Shown: positions 20,797 through 32,068 of the stretch, in pieces | Position numbering within the stretch: position 1 is the first letter of the stretch | How the letters are laid out: each line of letters begins with the position of its first letter | Assembly (NCBI GenBank): GCA_033816765.1 | Contig: CM066287.1 | Location: 1,302,001 to 1,366,000, forward strand | Direction: 5' to 3' | Length of the DNA: 64,000 nt | From: Nothopassalora personata | Taxonomy: Eukaryota > Ascomycota > Dothideomycetes > Mycosphaerellales > Mycosphaerellaceae | Translations under genes and position numbers: made by a program | Notes under the pieces: generated by a model | What the model was told of the DNA's origin: nothing | The model's database searches: none | What the model saw: only the letters and a program-made list of their open reading frames with translations

Positions 20797-23700
20797 TCCA
20801 CTCTGTGAGCGCAACACACAGTGGACCGCACGAGTCACGAGTACAAGAGCATGAACATGAGCAAGGACCTCCTGAGAGAGGCAAGGTTTTGAGCATATCG
20901 GCACACTCCCTGCTGGCTGCAAACCACTCTGTAGATGAACACAATCCAGTGATAGCTTCTCATTTGGTTATGCCATGCACAGTGAATGGAAAGATCCCTG
21001 CTCAAACCTTTCATGATGATGGTGCTAACTCTACGTACTTCGACATCGACTTTGCGCGCAGAAATAACCTTGATATGATACAACTGCCCAACCCCATGGG
21101 GCTGATGTTAGCAGACGGCCAACCTGCTAGTGACCTAATCACTCACAGAACAACGGCACAGATCCAGATCGGCGACCACGTGGAGACAAGGTCTGGTTAC
21201 TGCGCATCACTGGAATATGATGTAGTCCTCGGCCGACCCTGGCACGACGAGCATCAGCCTGTGTTCCACTATGCGTCAGGAACCATGACTCTGTTCTCAG
21301 CCTATTGCCGCGCCAACTGCTTGAGGAGCACTGAACCCGTATGCGTGCAGTCTATCAACGACAAAGGAACCACGCCGGTGTGCATCCTGCAGACCGAAAT
21401 GCCAGTGCTCGAACCCTCCAGATCCAACTTCGCTAACTACGTACGACCTTACGTAGAGGATGAAGATGAACCCGTCCCAGCTGTGGTTCAGGAGACACAC
21501 AACACGAAGGCAGCCATGCGGCATGCAGTAGACCTTGAAGAAGAACTGGAAGCATCACACCACGCCCGTAAGCCATTACCTGCTGATGGTCCTGACACTC
21601 TGAAGCGTCCGGCTCGACACACCAAGAAGGCGCCGAAGCCTATGCCAGAAGAACCCGAGATCGATATCAAACCCATCACGGCAGAGGCGCTTAGGCGAAT
21701 GAGTCGCAGGCAAGGCTGTGAAATTCATATGATGTGGATGTTTGATCCGAAAGAAGACCTTGACAAACAAGTCGCTCGCGATCCCCTCTCAGCTTGTGCG
21801 CTGAAGGCATTCGGCATGCGAGCTAAGCCCGTAAGAGGAGGCACGGCTGCGATGTTGGTGGACTCCAACACTCAGGAGAACATGGACAGATTGGAGAAGT
21901 CCCCGGGTGATTACACCCAGCGACAACTCAATGCATCTGCCGTGTCAGCCGACGACTATCAGCGATTCATGAACGGCAAAGACAAAGACCAAGATCCTAC
22001 CCCTTTGCTGCCGGTTGAATTCCGAGAAATGGCCAGACTGTTCAGCCGCAAGGAGGCAGACAAGGTGCCACCAAGGAGACCAGGTGTGGACCACGAGATC
22101 AAACTGAAGAACGGTCAAACCCCTCCGTTTCGAAGACCATACTCCTTCTCCGCTCGGGAAAACGAGGTCATTAAAAAATGGGTCGATGACCAGCTCGAAA
22201 AAGGCTTCATCCAGCGCAGTGTGTCACCAGCAGCAGCACCTGTTCTGATAGTAAAGAAACCAGGCGGAGGACTCCGCGTTTGTGTCGACTATCGTGCACT
22301 GAACGCGCTGACCACAAAGAGCAGGTACCCAATCCCTCTCTTTCAGGAAACGCTAGACCGCATTGCAGGCGCGCAATGGTTCACTAAGCTGGATGTCATT
22401 GCAGCATTCAACCGTATCCGCATTGCAGCAGGGGATGAATGGAAAACGGCATTCACTACTAGGTATGGGCAGTTCGAATGCGTGGTTATGCCCTTTGGAT
22501 TATGCAATGCGCCAGGAACATTCCAATCCTTCATTAACGACACTCTGAGGGAGTTCTTGGATGACTTCGTATCATGCTACCTGGATGATGCACTTGTATT
22601 CAGCAAAACCAGGGAAGAGCACGTCCAACATGTGCTAAAGGTTCTAAGAAAGCTCGACGCTGCTGGACTGCAGCTCGACATCGACAAGTGCGAGTTCTTC
22701 AGACATGAGACCACATATCTTGGCGTGATTATTACGAACGAAGGCATCAAAATGGATCCAGCCAAGATCGAATGCGTGAAGAACTGGCCTACTCCCGCCA
22801 ACGTTACCGATATTTTGTCGTTCACGGGGTTTGCCAACTTCTATCGGCGGTTCATCAAAGACTTTAGCAAGATCTGTTTGCCCATGACCAAACTCACGCG
22901 CAAGAACGTACCATGGGAATGGTCAGAGTCGTGCCAACGAGCATTCGACGCGCTGAAACAGGCATTCATCGACGCCCCTACACTGAAGCACTTCTATCCA
23001 GGAAGAGAAACGATTCTCGAAACAGATGCCTCGGATTACGTGACCGCAGCAGTCCTTTCTCAACGAGATGAGAATGGCGTACTTCATCCGATCGCATACA
23101 TGTCCAAGAAGATGGATCCGCAACAGTGCAATTACGACATCTATGACAAGGAGCTTTTGGCGATCGTACAAGCTTTCGAAGAATGGCGCCCGGAGCTAAC
23201 CGTCAACGAGTACGGCACTGACGACTACGAGAATCTGCCAGACCCCGACTCTGCAGAGGACAAGCCTACTCTCGTGTATTCTGATCACAAGAACCTTGAA
23301 TGGTTCATGAGTACGAAACAGCTTAACCGAAGGCAAGCTAGGTGGGCCGAGTTCCTGTCCCAATTCTTCTTCAAGATAGTGTACCGACCAGGCGTACAAG
23401 GCACGAAGCCGGACAGTCTCACACGGCGCTCACAGGACCTTCCTGTGCCTGGCGATCTTACTGATCCGCGCAATCAGCAACAACATCAGATATTGCTTGG
23501 GCCAGACCGGGTTCTGAATCTGTCCTCCACGAGAGTCCTTAGCGCCTCCGCCAACGACGTCGTGACTCCGCTCACCACCGCCATCCGAGAATTGTATGCG
23601 CAGCCAGAGGCAGAGGAGGCCGTCCAACAACTGGAACGCGATGAGCCATGCACGCTGCTACGAAAACATCGTATCGACGACCGTCATGCAGTGCCAGTTG

Positions 23701-25796
23701 GGGGAATGATATACATCAAGAACATCTATGGCGGATACAGCCTGTTCGTTCCACCAGAGTCAGAAGATGCCCTTGATGAAGGAGAAGTGCCGGTGCGCAC
23801 TCGCATCGTGCAAGCTTTCCATGACCATGCCGCAGCGGGCCACATGGGAGATGAAAAGACTTACGAACTCGTTGCTCGCAATTATACTTGGCCAGGCATG
23901 GCTCGTTTTGTCAAGAAATACGTCCGAGCTTGTCGCACTTGCCACACGAACAAGAGCACCAACATCCAGTACCCTGGACTGTTGAAGCCGTTGCCTGTAC
24001 CATTCGGCGCATGGGAAGACATTGCTGTCGACTTCGTCGTCAAACTGCCGGAGGGGAAGAGTGCGGTGGATGGACGAACATACGAGAACATCATGACGGT
24101 CACATGCCGCCTTACCAAGGAAAGACACATCATTCCTGTCCTCTCGATGACCGCCGAACATTGTGCCTTGGTGTTCTTGAAGTACGTGTTCAGCAGACAT
24201 GGGCTTCCCAAGTCCATCGTCTCAGATCGCGGCACGCAATGGGTATCGGCCTTTTGGCGAAGGATCTGTGCCCTCCTAGGCATCAACCAGAAGCTCTCAT
24301 CTTCATATCACCCGGAGACGGACGGCCAGTCGGAGAACACGAACAAGGTGATGGAACAGTACCTCCGCATGTTCGTCAATTACGCTCAGGATGACTGGCC
24401 GGATTGGGCCCCGTTGGCCGAGTTTACTGCTAACAACGCCGTATCAGCTACAACAGGGGTATCACCGTTCTACGCCAACACAGGACGTAACCCACGCTTT
24501 TCCGAGCTCCACCTCGAGCTCCCAATGCCACTTATGCCACACAGGCAACGACTCGACGCGGAGTCAGCAGACAGGTTCGCAAGAAAGATGCATGACATGC
24601 AGGAGTTCCTACGACAGCAAATGGCCCTCGCCCAAGCCGTCCAAGCCGAATACGCAAACCAAAACCGTACACCAGCACCACGATACGTCGAAGGTAACGA
24701 GGTATGGGTGAGCACCGAGAACTGGGAGATGGAGAGACCGTCTAGGAAGTTGGACGTGAAGTGGTCAGGTCCGCACGTGATCACGGAGGTGCTGCCGGGG
24801 AACACCTATAAAGTGGAGCTGCCGCCCACTATGAATATTGACAACCGCTTCCACTCACACCTTCTAGCACCGGTTCATCCTCCAGTCGAAGGGCAAGTAC
24901 AACCTGCGCCTCCACCGATACGAATCGTGGACGACGAACAACACGAAACCAACCCAGCCGAGCCCGACTTTTGGGAAGTGGAGGAGGTGTTGGATTGCAA
25001 GAAGAGATGGCCGAGAGGAAGAACACCTAGAGGTGGTGTGAAAGAGCCATATTATGAGTACTTGGTGAAGTACGTTGGATACCTAGAACCATCCTATGAA
25101 GCTGCGGGCCAGGTCATTGAGACAGCCGCCGCCTCTGTCGCCGACTTTCACCATAACCATCCTCGAGCAACCAGACCACCTGGTTTTCAACCTCCTGCAG
25201 ACTGGGTTGCCAATGAGGATGCCACGGGCATGCGACTGGCGCGTGACTCAGCACTCAATGCAGCAGCGATGGCTCTGATGCCGGTGGGACCTGGACTCAG
25301 GACTTGTGAGAAAGAGAGCGATACGCGTCGCGATGACGATCTTTCTCGACAAACAGACCAAGTAACAGGAGTGGATCTGCTGATTGGCGCGAGTCATGAC
25401 GACAGTGAAGCTGATGCGCATCAGATCGCAGTGTGTAGCCGCCTGGATGGCGCGAGTCACTACGGCACAGGGTACCTGTGTGAAGAGCTGGGTACACACA
25501 CCGAGAAAGACACCGTCCGGACAGTAGCTGAGGCTGCTGCGCCGTGTCGCCGCGAAAGTCTGCCTGCGTTACGTAGCGTCATAGATGGTTACGCGGAGGA
25601 CGAGGAAGTCGACACTGTGACGGATGATGAGTTGATAGACGACGAGAAGTTCGCGAAGGCAATGATGGATACGATGGATAGGAGAGGACAGAGTGCTCCG
25701 GAGCGCACTCTCAGAGGGGGGGGTAGTGTCACCGTACCGGCGCCCATTCACCTCGATCCGCGCGCACGTGCGTGGGCACCACAAGCGCGCCGCTGA
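20682..25796 (+). CDS. Pol polyprotein of chromovirus B (PR-RT-RNase H-IN-chromodomain)
   Basis: Open frame of 1,704 codons in the -1 frame relative to gag, presumably expressed by -1 frameshifting in the overlap. The ATG at 20682 marks the overlap and need not be a start. Protease: Asp-Asp-Gly-Ala at 112-115 and LGRPW near 183. RT has YLDD at 633-636. RNase H spans about 778-910. Integrase has His1047/His1054/Cys1084/Cys1087 and the D1117, D1182, E1218 triad with 35 residues between the last two. A GPHVI variant of the GPY motif is near 1363. The chromodomain (about 1430-1492) should target integration to heterochromatin. The stop lies inside the 3' LTR, so the last ~23 residues are LTR-encoded. 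Confidence 0.95.
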   Translation: MSTARCCPPSFRTRLQPKQQPSQWWWQCQQQRRRGKRLVHSVSATHSGPHESRVQEHEHEQGPPERGKVLSISAHSLLAANHSVDEHNPVIASHLVMPCTVNGKIPAQTFHDDGANSTYFDIDFARRNNLDMIQLPNPMGLMLADGQPASDLITHRTTAQIQIGDHVETRSGYCASLEYDVVLGRPWHDEHQPVFHYASGTMTLFSAYCRANCLRSTEPVCVQSINDKGTTPVCILQTEMPVLEPSRSNFANYVRPYVEDEDEPVPAVVQETHNTKAAMRHAVDLEEELEASHHARKPLPADGPDTLKRPARHTKKAPKPMPEEPEIDIKPITAEALRRMSRRQGCEIHMMWMFDPKEDLDKQVARDPLSACALKAFGMRAKPVRGGTAAMLVDSNTQENMDRLEKSPGDYTQRQLNASAVSADDYQRFMNGKDKDQDPTPLLPVEFREMARLFSRKEADKVPPRRPGVDHEIKLKNGQTPPFRRPYSFSARENEVIKKWVDDQLEKGFIQRSVSPAAAPVLIVKKPGGGLRVCVDYRALNALTTKSRYPIPLFQETLDRIAGAQWFTKLDVIAAFNRIRIAAGDEWKTAFTTRYGQFECVVMPFGLCNAPGTFQSFINDTLREFLDDFVSCYLDDALVFSKTREEHVQHVLKVLRKLDAAGLQLDIDKCEFFRHETTYLGVIITNEGIKMDPAKIECVKNWPTPANVTDILSFTGFANFYRRFIKDFSKICLPMTKLTRKNVPWEWSESCQRAFDALKQAFIDAPTLKHFYPGRETILETDASDYVTAAVLSQRDENGVLHPIAYMSKKMDPQQCNYDIYDKELLAIVQAFEEWRPELTVNEYGTDDYENLPDPDSAEDKPTLVYSDHKNLEWFMSTKQLNRRQARWAEFLSQFFFKIVYRPGVQGTKPDSLTRRSQDLPVPGDLTDPRNQQQHQILLGPDRVLNLSSTRVLSASANDVVTPLTTAIRELYAQPEAEEAVQQLERDEPCTLLRKHRIDDRHAVPVGGMIYIKNIYGGYSLFVPPESEDALDEGEVPVRTRIVQAFHDHAAAGHMGDEKTYELVARNYTWPGMARFVKKYVRACRTCHTNKSTNIQYPGLLKPLPVPFGAWEDIAVDFVVKLPEGKSAVDGRTYENIMTVTCRLTKERHIIPVLSMTAEHCALVFLKYVFSRHGLPKSIVSDRGTQWVSAFWRRICALLGINQKLSSSYHPETDGQSENTNKVMEQYLRMFVNYAQDDWPDWAPLAEFTANNAVSATTGVSPFYANTGRNPRFSELHLELPMPLMPHRQRLDAESADRFARKMHDMQEFLRQQMALAQAVQAEYANQNRTPAPRYVEGNEVWVSTENWEMERPSRKLDVKWSGPHVITEVLPGNTYKVELPPTMNIDNRFHSHLLAPVHPPVEGQVQPAPPPIRIVDDEQHETNPAEPDFWEVEEVLDCKKRWPRGRTPRGGVKEPYYEYLVKYVGYLEPSYEAAGQVIETAAASVADFHHNHPRATRPPGFQPPADWVANEDATGMRLARDSALNAAAMALMPVGPGLRTCEKESDTRRDDDLSRQTDQVTGVDLLIGASHDDSEADAHQIAVCSRLDGASHYGTGYLCEELGTHTEKDTVRTVAEAAAPCRRESLPALRSVIDGYAEDEEVDTVTDDELIDDEKFAKAMMDTMDRRGQSAPERTLRGGGSVTVPAPIHLDPRARAWAPQARR
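25713..25723 (+). promoter_or_regulatory. Polypurine tract of B
   Basis: AGA followed by eight G, ending three bases before the 3' LTR at 25727; the expected plus-strand primer. It lies within the pol reading frame. Confidence 0.75.
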
Positions 25797-25919
25797 CTAA
25801 GCCGCTGACTAATCGGCTTGGCGCTCCCTTAAGTATCTCGCGCTCTCCGCGCCTCTCTTAGATAGCTATCTATTCGACTTGTACCTTATCCGACCACGTG
25901 CTTGCACCTGCTTGTGACA
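25727..25919 (+). repeat. 3' LTR of B
   Basis: 193 bp, identical by eye to 18381-18573. Followed by the GTAAT target duplication. Confidence 0.95.
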
Positions 25920-25924
25920 GTAAT

Positions 25925-28153
25925 CTAGAAAAGAACTCTATACGGCTTACTATAAGCTAATACCTTAAAGACACTCTATAGGCAGAACTGCATCGAGATA
26001 CTATTAAGAAGGACTTTAAGCAAGTCATTTAGAACTCTACTAGGAGAGATAGACCTATGTCCTAGCTCCGAGACTACACCGCTCTTTCTTTACCCTACTA
26101 AGTAGGCCTTAGTATCTATACCTACGAACCTTACTATTCTACACTAAAAGCCTTAGTAGGACCTAAGCTACGACTTTGAAGCATATATACCTTGTTTCAT
26201 TACATTCAATTTATTATAGATTTATACTAAGAGAAAGGAGAAGAGAAGGGAAGCAAAATCCCAATTCTTAGGAGAGACAACTAGAAGAGATAGTTCAACC
26301 TTTAGAGATATAAGATGGAGAGCTAGTTAGCATTCTTTACAATTAATAACCTATTAGAAGTGTCATTTAACAACATTAAGGGCAAGAACCTAAAACTCTA
26401 GGAAGAGACTAAGATTAAAGAGATTCTTAATGCACTAACATAGACAAAACAAAATGCAGCTTATAGCTTTAGTATCCTAAGTAGGATTATAGAAGAAGAT
26501 GAATTTAAGCTTAAGGGCTCTTACGAATCTAGAAAAGCTACTAAGATATAGGTATATCTCTAGAACAAGTATAGCTAGGTGTTACTAACCTATGTACATA
26601 AGCTTATAAAACAGTTTATGAACTTTAAGATAAGTGAAGAGTTCACTATTAGATCTGCATAGGCACACCTAGTGTCTCTTAGAAGGAGGATTGCTAATGT
26701 TAACCTAGAGGGCTAGTACTATAGGAAAGCTAATGTAAGAATAACCTAGCTTTTAAGCTTACTACTACCTAACTACTATGTAGCTAGGGATACCATTATA
26801 GCTTAGCTAAAGATGGATTATAAAAGGACCTTAAAGATCCTTAAGGCTTAAGAGGCTAGATTGAATCCCTCTAAGGCTAAGTATAGTATAGTAGCTACCT
26901 AGGTTAGGCCCTTAGGTTAGGTAAGATCACTTTCCTACCTTCTCTATAAGAAGGACCATCTCATTAAGGACTGCCCTAGTCTCTCTAAGGCAAAGAAGGT
27001 CCTTAGATCTCATTCCTAAGCACCATCCTCCTAGAATGTAACACATATTAAGAAGAGAAGATCTCTACTACCATCTTTAAGAAGAGCACTAAGAGAGAAG
27101 TCCTCTATAGAGGAACTTAAGAAAATAGTAAAGAAACTTAGCTCTAACATGCTATTACTCTAGAAGAACTAGGCCTAGTCTCCTTCCTCTAAAATAAGAA
27201 AGACTAGGAAAGGTTTCTCTAGCTAAGAGCTACCTAACTTATGCAACTTATCCTAGAAGACAATGTCTAATAATAACAAGTATAATAAAGTAGCTTACTC
27301 AACTGTAGAAGTCTAAGGCAAGTTCCCCTTATTAGAGTAGTTACTTAATTCTTATGCTTCATCCTATATAACTAACTAGAACTGCCTCTTTAGATCCATG
27401 ACTCCCTTAATAAAGAAGAAATGGATCAAAGTAGGAGGTAGGCATTTGTTAGCTACTTATATTAGGACTATAGAGATAAGTAGGAGATCTAGTAGGAAAG
27501 TTGTTTTAGAAGATGTTCTACTTATACCTAAGCTAGGGGTAAACCTAGTTTCTTAGAACCAGTTTAGTAAGCAGTTTAGTGTCTAACCTCCTTTATTTTC
27601 TCTTATATCCCCCTCTAGCTAAACTGTTGTCTAGACAAGGCTCCTTAGGGGGGTTCTATTTATTAATAAGATTTCTCCTCTACTATAAGAAAGGGCACAT
27701 CACTTATTATATGCACTACTAATAGAGAATGCCTTTATAACTACTAAATTAGAGACTGACCTAAAACAGTAGGAGCTTTAGTATAGAAGATTTACACACT
27801 TTAGGAAGAACTTACTCTAGAATCTTTATAAGGTAATAGACTTAAAAGAACCTATTCCTATTCCTAGGGATAGCTTCCACTAGTATAGAGTGTGTTCAAT
27901 AGTAAAGATAAAGAAGTATAAAGGTAAAGTTACTAAGAGAAGACCTAAGAGACTTGCCCTTATATCCATTAACATATGTAGTCTACTACTAACCTTAAGG
28001 CTAGGGTTCAAATACTAGCTTAAGATTGTTAACAACTTCTCTAGAAAAAAGTGGACCTATCCTCTTAAGAAAAGAGAAGATGCTCTAGTTACTCTCTAGA
28101 ACTGGAAGATTAAGGTAGAGAGGAAATCATTAGTACAGTTAAAAGTAGTTAGG
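25925..28153 (+). pseudogene. Element J: RIP-mutated Ty1/copia retrotransposon, gag to start of integrase
   Basis: Plus-strand decayed frame from about 26312. There is a copia-type gag with a degraded zinc knuckle near 26935-26970, where an LIKDCP-like motif keeps the last Cys. A protease remnant lies near 27350 and a GVNLVSQNQF-like block near 27540 (Gln now a stop). The pre-integrase His-His region is near 27690, and the start of the integrase core is near 27960-28100. Stops are TAG or TAA. The copy is cut off by the LTR of G at 28154, so the rest of integrase, RT and RNase H are missing here. The first ~390 bp (25925-26311) is leader sequence with no ORF seen. A copia RT piece at 44798-45960 may be from the same family but on the opposite strand. 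Confidence 0.7.
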
Positions 28154-28560
28154 TGTTATGTCTCGTTCTAGGGCTAGTCTTAAAGGAGAGATAAGTTAAG
28201 TCACGTGGCGGTATTCTTTAGAGAGGCTAAAGTAAGCTAAGCGAAGATAAATGATTAGAGTAAGAGTTATATTCCAATTAGTGAGATAGTAACATAAGTT
28301 GAACGCATTAGAACCATAAGGGTTTTTAGCGTTCCTAAATATAAAGGAGATTCGCGGCGTAGAGCCTATAGCTTAGTATAATTACCTTAATTAGTCCTAC
28401 TAATTATACTAATTACACTAATTAGTCCGCGAAGTGATTAGTGTCACGTGCGTCTAGATGATTAGTATTACGTGTCTCTAAGTGATTAGTATTACGTGTC
28501 TCTAAGTGATTAGTGTTACGTGTGTCTAGTCGGGGCTACCGTTTAGACTAAACCGTAACA
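28154..28560 (-). repeat. 3' LTR of G (407 bp)
   Basis: Read on the minus strand it begins TGTTACGG and ends with ACATAACA, similar in length and sequence to the H 3' LTR. It contains a TATA-like box and the GCGTT motif used in I for priming, and a four-unit tandem repeat at 28436-28529. Confidence 0.8.
28436..28529. repeat. 24-bp tandem repeat in the G LTR
   Basis: Four units (28436-28459, 28460-28483, 28484-28507, 28508-28529) of GATTAGTATTACGTGTCTCT plus AAGT, the middle two identical. Each carries a TACGTG or CACGTG core, resembling repeated upstream activator sites in the U3 region. Confidence 0.85.
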
Positions 28561-28651
28561 CTATCCCCCTTCTAGCCTAGCTTAGTCCCTTAAGCTTACT
28601 TATAACGAACGGTATCCTCTATGTATTCGCGTATAGCTTCTTCCCTTTACG

Positions 28652-29257
28652 ATGCCTATCCACTAACGCCCTTCTAGTACTATCCGTCGCCGCCGTCTCT
28701 ACGAGTTCGTTAAATCTACGGGAGAAGTTATAGTTAAGAAATGCTCCACGTGTGAAAAGCATAGTCGCGTATGTAAAGTGCACATTCGTTCCGGGAAGTG
28801 TAGTAAGTGTCTTTGTCGCGGCTAAAGGTGCGATATAAGAGTAACTTAGTCGGAGTTTAAGAGGTTAGTAGAGGAGAAGGCTCGTCTTCGTTAGAAAATC
28901 TAGGAGTCTCGGTCCGCTTAGGAGGAGGCGATACGGGTTCATAAGAAGGCTCTCGAGGACCTAAAGATTGCTCGCGCGCGCGAGGAGCGCTTACGTTAGT
29001 AGATGGATCTAGTAGATCGTCGCGCCGAGGAGGCGATTTCCGTCGAGGAAAGGGAGATCGAGGAGTAGGAGCTAGAAGAGGCTTCTTTACTTCCTTCGGA
29101 TATCCCTTATAAGGGTCTAGCTCTTAACTTGTCACTAGGCACATAGGGTGCTATTAAGGGTCTCGGTAACGAGTTCTAGGAGGTGCTCCGAACTACTTCC
29201 CGCGGGTTAACTTATGGGTCTTTGTTTTTTCTTATAGTATTCTCGGATCTTTATTAA
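28652..29257 (+). pseudogene. Antisense Zn2Cys6/coiled-coil gene of G, RIP-damaged
   Basis: One continuous plus-strand frame of 201 codons from an ATG at 28652 to TAA at 29255-29257. It is interrupted only by TAG/TAA codons explained by RIP of Gln or Trp codons. All six cluster cysteines survive: Cys31, 34, 41, 50, 53, 60 (CX2CX6CX8CX2CX6C). A long charged, Glu/Arg/Lys-rich helical region (about 65-145) follows. It runs opposite to pol and meets it tail to tail just inside the 3' LTR. It is homologous in layout to the intact gene in F and the damaged one in H. The family pattern matches fungal binuclear zinc cluster DNA-binding domains; the actual function is unknown. Confidence 0.72.
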
Positions 29258-32068
29258 CAGTTTTATAGGTTCTTTTCTAGTTCCTAGGTATTTTCTAATT
29301 CGTCGTATCCTTCCCATTTAATAAGGTATCGCTAACCTTTCTTATCTAGGATTCTTTTAACTTTAAATTCGTTTTCTGCTTCCGGCTCGAAATGGAAGCT
29401 TTTCTAGTAAGGTGTTTCGGCGTCCGCGGGTTCTAACTTAGAGATATAGAAGACTAGGTGGATTTTTGCGTCTAGTGGTAGTCGTAGTCGATAGTTAACT
29501 AGTCCTACGACTTTATCGATTAAAAAATGATCCGACCTTAACGTAATCTAGTTTCTTGGTCTATCTTCTTATTCTTAAGTTTTTTATAAGGAGATAGACC
29601 TTATCCCCCTCTTTTAGTAGAGGTGCTATTTTTCTCGTGTCCTACCGTTATCGAGACAGTTTTTGTTATGTATCTTCGATCGCCTTACGTGTTTCTTTAT
29701 GCACTTCCTTAAGAGTATCCGTCGTCACGATCGCTCTTTCGGCTTATAGGTAGGATCTAGGTGTTCCGAATAGGTTAGGATCTTTACTAAAGTTCGTATA
29801 AAATAGTGTCGTTAAAGTTGTCTCCGATTTATGGTTGTTTAGTACGATCTACGCTATTGGTAGTAATGAAACCTAGTTGTTTTGTGCATAATTGATGTAG
29901 TATCGTAGGTATTGTTCTAGCGTTTAATTTATCCTCTCGGTTTATCCGTCCGTTTCTAGATGATATGCCGTTAATAGCTTATGTTTAATTCCGATCGTTC
30001 CTATAAGCGTTCTCTAGTAATTCGATGTAAATAACTTATCTCTATCCGTTATGAACGCTTAAGGGAATCCGTAGTATCGGATAAGTCTATCTAGTACGAG
30101 GTATCCGAGCTACTCTACATTGTATGTTTCTAATGTAGGAATGAAGTGTGCGTATTTCGTAAGTCTATTAACTATAACTAGTATTATGTCGTATAGTTGT
30201 TTCGTAACTTAATCTTTTAACGGTAGGAGTTTCGTAATAAAGTCTATTATAACCTCGTCCTATGGTTTCATCGGTAGTGTCCTAAACTGTAGGTGACTAT
30301 ATTTTGCATGTCTCGTAGCCTTGTTTCGTTAATAGTGCACGCATTACTTAATGTAGCGTAGTACCTTTTGCCTCATTTATAGGAATGAGAAGCTACGTTA
30401 TATTAGGTCTATTGTTTTCGAAGTTCTAGGGTACCTATATATTAGTCCGTCGTGATGTTATCGTATATATTCTTCTTCTCGGTCCTTAGGTACTTAGTAT
30501 TTTCCTTACGATATAGGAATTGTTCGTCCTTATCGCCTAGTATCCGTACGATGTTATTAAATTCTCTCGTGTTTATACTAAGACTTCCGTCGAGGTTTGT
30601 CTTTAATATCTTATGTTACACTAGTTCTTTTCCTTCTATGTAGTCGCTTCTTCGGCTTAGCGCGTTGGCGCGGCCATTCTCTTGTCCTAGAGTATATTTA
30701 ATTTCGAACTTATACTGTCCTAGTAGCTCCGACTAGCGGGCTTGCCTTCGGGTAAGTTCTTTCGTCGTCGTGAAGTACGTGAGATTCTTATAGTTAGAAA
30801 GAATCGTTAACTTCGGTAGGCCCTCGATATATACTCTCTAATGTTACATAGCAGTAACAATAGCTAGAAGCTCTTTATTATGGATGTCGTAGTTCTATTC
30901 CGCTATAGTCATTTTCCGGGAGTAATAGGCTACTAGGTGTCTCTACCCGTCGTGTGTCTATGTTAGACACGCGCCTATTACTATATTAGACGCATCGGTC
31001 TCGATGTGGACTTCCTTGCTACTATTAAATAGTCGAAGCGTAGGGGCTAAAGCGTATTGTTCCTTAAGTTTCTTAAATGCTTTAATCTATTCCTTTCTCT
31101 ATTTCTAAGTAACATCTTTCCTCGTAAGCATCGTTATTAGTACTACTGTCTTTACGTAGTCCTTAATGAATTTCCGGTTATAGTTCGCTAGTCTAAGGAA
31201 TAATTATACGTCCTTAACTGTTTTCGGTTCTAGCTATTCTCTAATTAACTATGTCTTCGTAGGGTCGATTGTTATCCCTATAGTGCTAATAATAAAACCT
31301 AAGAATTTAACTTCTTCTTATAGAATTCGCATTTCTCGGGTGCTGTCTTAAATCCTAATTGTGTAAGTCGTTCGAAGACGTCCTAGACTTGTCTTATGTG
31401 TTCCTATAGGGATCCTTTCGTGTAGACTAGTATGTCGTCCATGTACGCGATAACGTATACGTCGAGTAGGTCTCTAAGTGTCTCGTTAATAAGGTCCTAA
31501 CAGGATGCGGGTACGTTAGTCAATCCTATTAGCATAACTAAGAACTCGTAAAGTCCGTATCTTATCCTAAAAGCGGTCTTCCATTCTTCTCCTTCTACTA
31601 TTCGTATAGCGTAGAAGGCATCTCGTAGGTTAATCTTCGTATACTAGTCCGATCCGGTTAATCTATCTTATGCTTCTTCGATGTTAGGTAGCGGGTATCG
31701 GTTCTTAATCGTAATCTCGTTTAACTTCCTATAGTCTTATACGAGTCGTAACTTCCCGTTTACTTTTAGAACGAACATGTATAGAGTTCCTACACTTAAG
31801 GTAGATCTTCTTATCTATCCTTTAGCTAGCTTCTCCTTTAGCTATTCTCGTAGGGTCTATAGCTCTTTCTTAGACATTTAATATAGGGGTCCCTATAGAG
31901 GCTCTTTCCCTAGCTAAATGTTAATCTTATAATCCTATAGGCGGTACTTAGGTAAGGCGGTTTTGCCTCTCTCCTCTTTAAAGAGTCGCGACCACTTACA
32001 ATACTCCTTAGGAATACTTAACTCTAAGATGTTAGTATTCTTCGATAGTGCGTTACTTCTATCTATAA
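29240..32068 (-). pseudogene. RIP-mutated pol of G (RT-RNase H-IN-chromodomain)
   Basis: Minus-strand frame with RIP stops. The chromodomain is near 29280-29400, with a block of Ile-Leu-Asp-Lys-Lys-Gly, Gly-Tyr-Asp-Glu-Leu and Glu-Asn-Thr. Integrase lies near 29600-30450, RNase H near 30650-31050 and RT near 31300-31930. The exact end is uncertain because every stop could be a former Gln or Trp codon. The frame aligns with H at 40780-43600 and loses similarity at about 32068. Confidence 0.75.

Larger units (their letters stand above)
18381..25919 (+). mobile_element. Element B: complete undamaged Ty3/gypsy chromovirus
   Basis: 7,539 bp with two 193-bp LTRs that read as identical, flanked by a GTAAT target duplication (18376-18380 and 25920-25924). 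Gag and Pol frames are fully open and the element shows no RIP-type damage. It probably transposed recently and may be autonomous. Confidence 0.95.
28154..32068 (-). mobile_element. Element G: RIP-mutated chromovirus, 5'-truncated
   Basis: Minus-strand element with its 3' LTR at the left (28154-28560), an antisense gene on the plus strand, and pol from chromodomain back to the RT start. Similarity to H ends at about 32068, upstream of RT, so protease, gag and 5' LTR are missing. It is closely related to H and I. Confidence 0.8.

Noticed and set aside
23760..24286. Long minus-strand open frames opposite B pol
   Set aside because: They are shadows of a strongly coding plus-strand frame, with no recognisable motif and no conservation of position in L or M.
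28436..28529. CRISPR-like array
   Set aside because: Units are directly adjacent without spacers and lie within an LTR of a eukaryotic element; a simple tandem repeat.
30452..30643. Plus-strand open frame in element G
   Set aside because: Antisense to the integrase/RNase H portion of G, hydrophobic by composition only; not shared with H.
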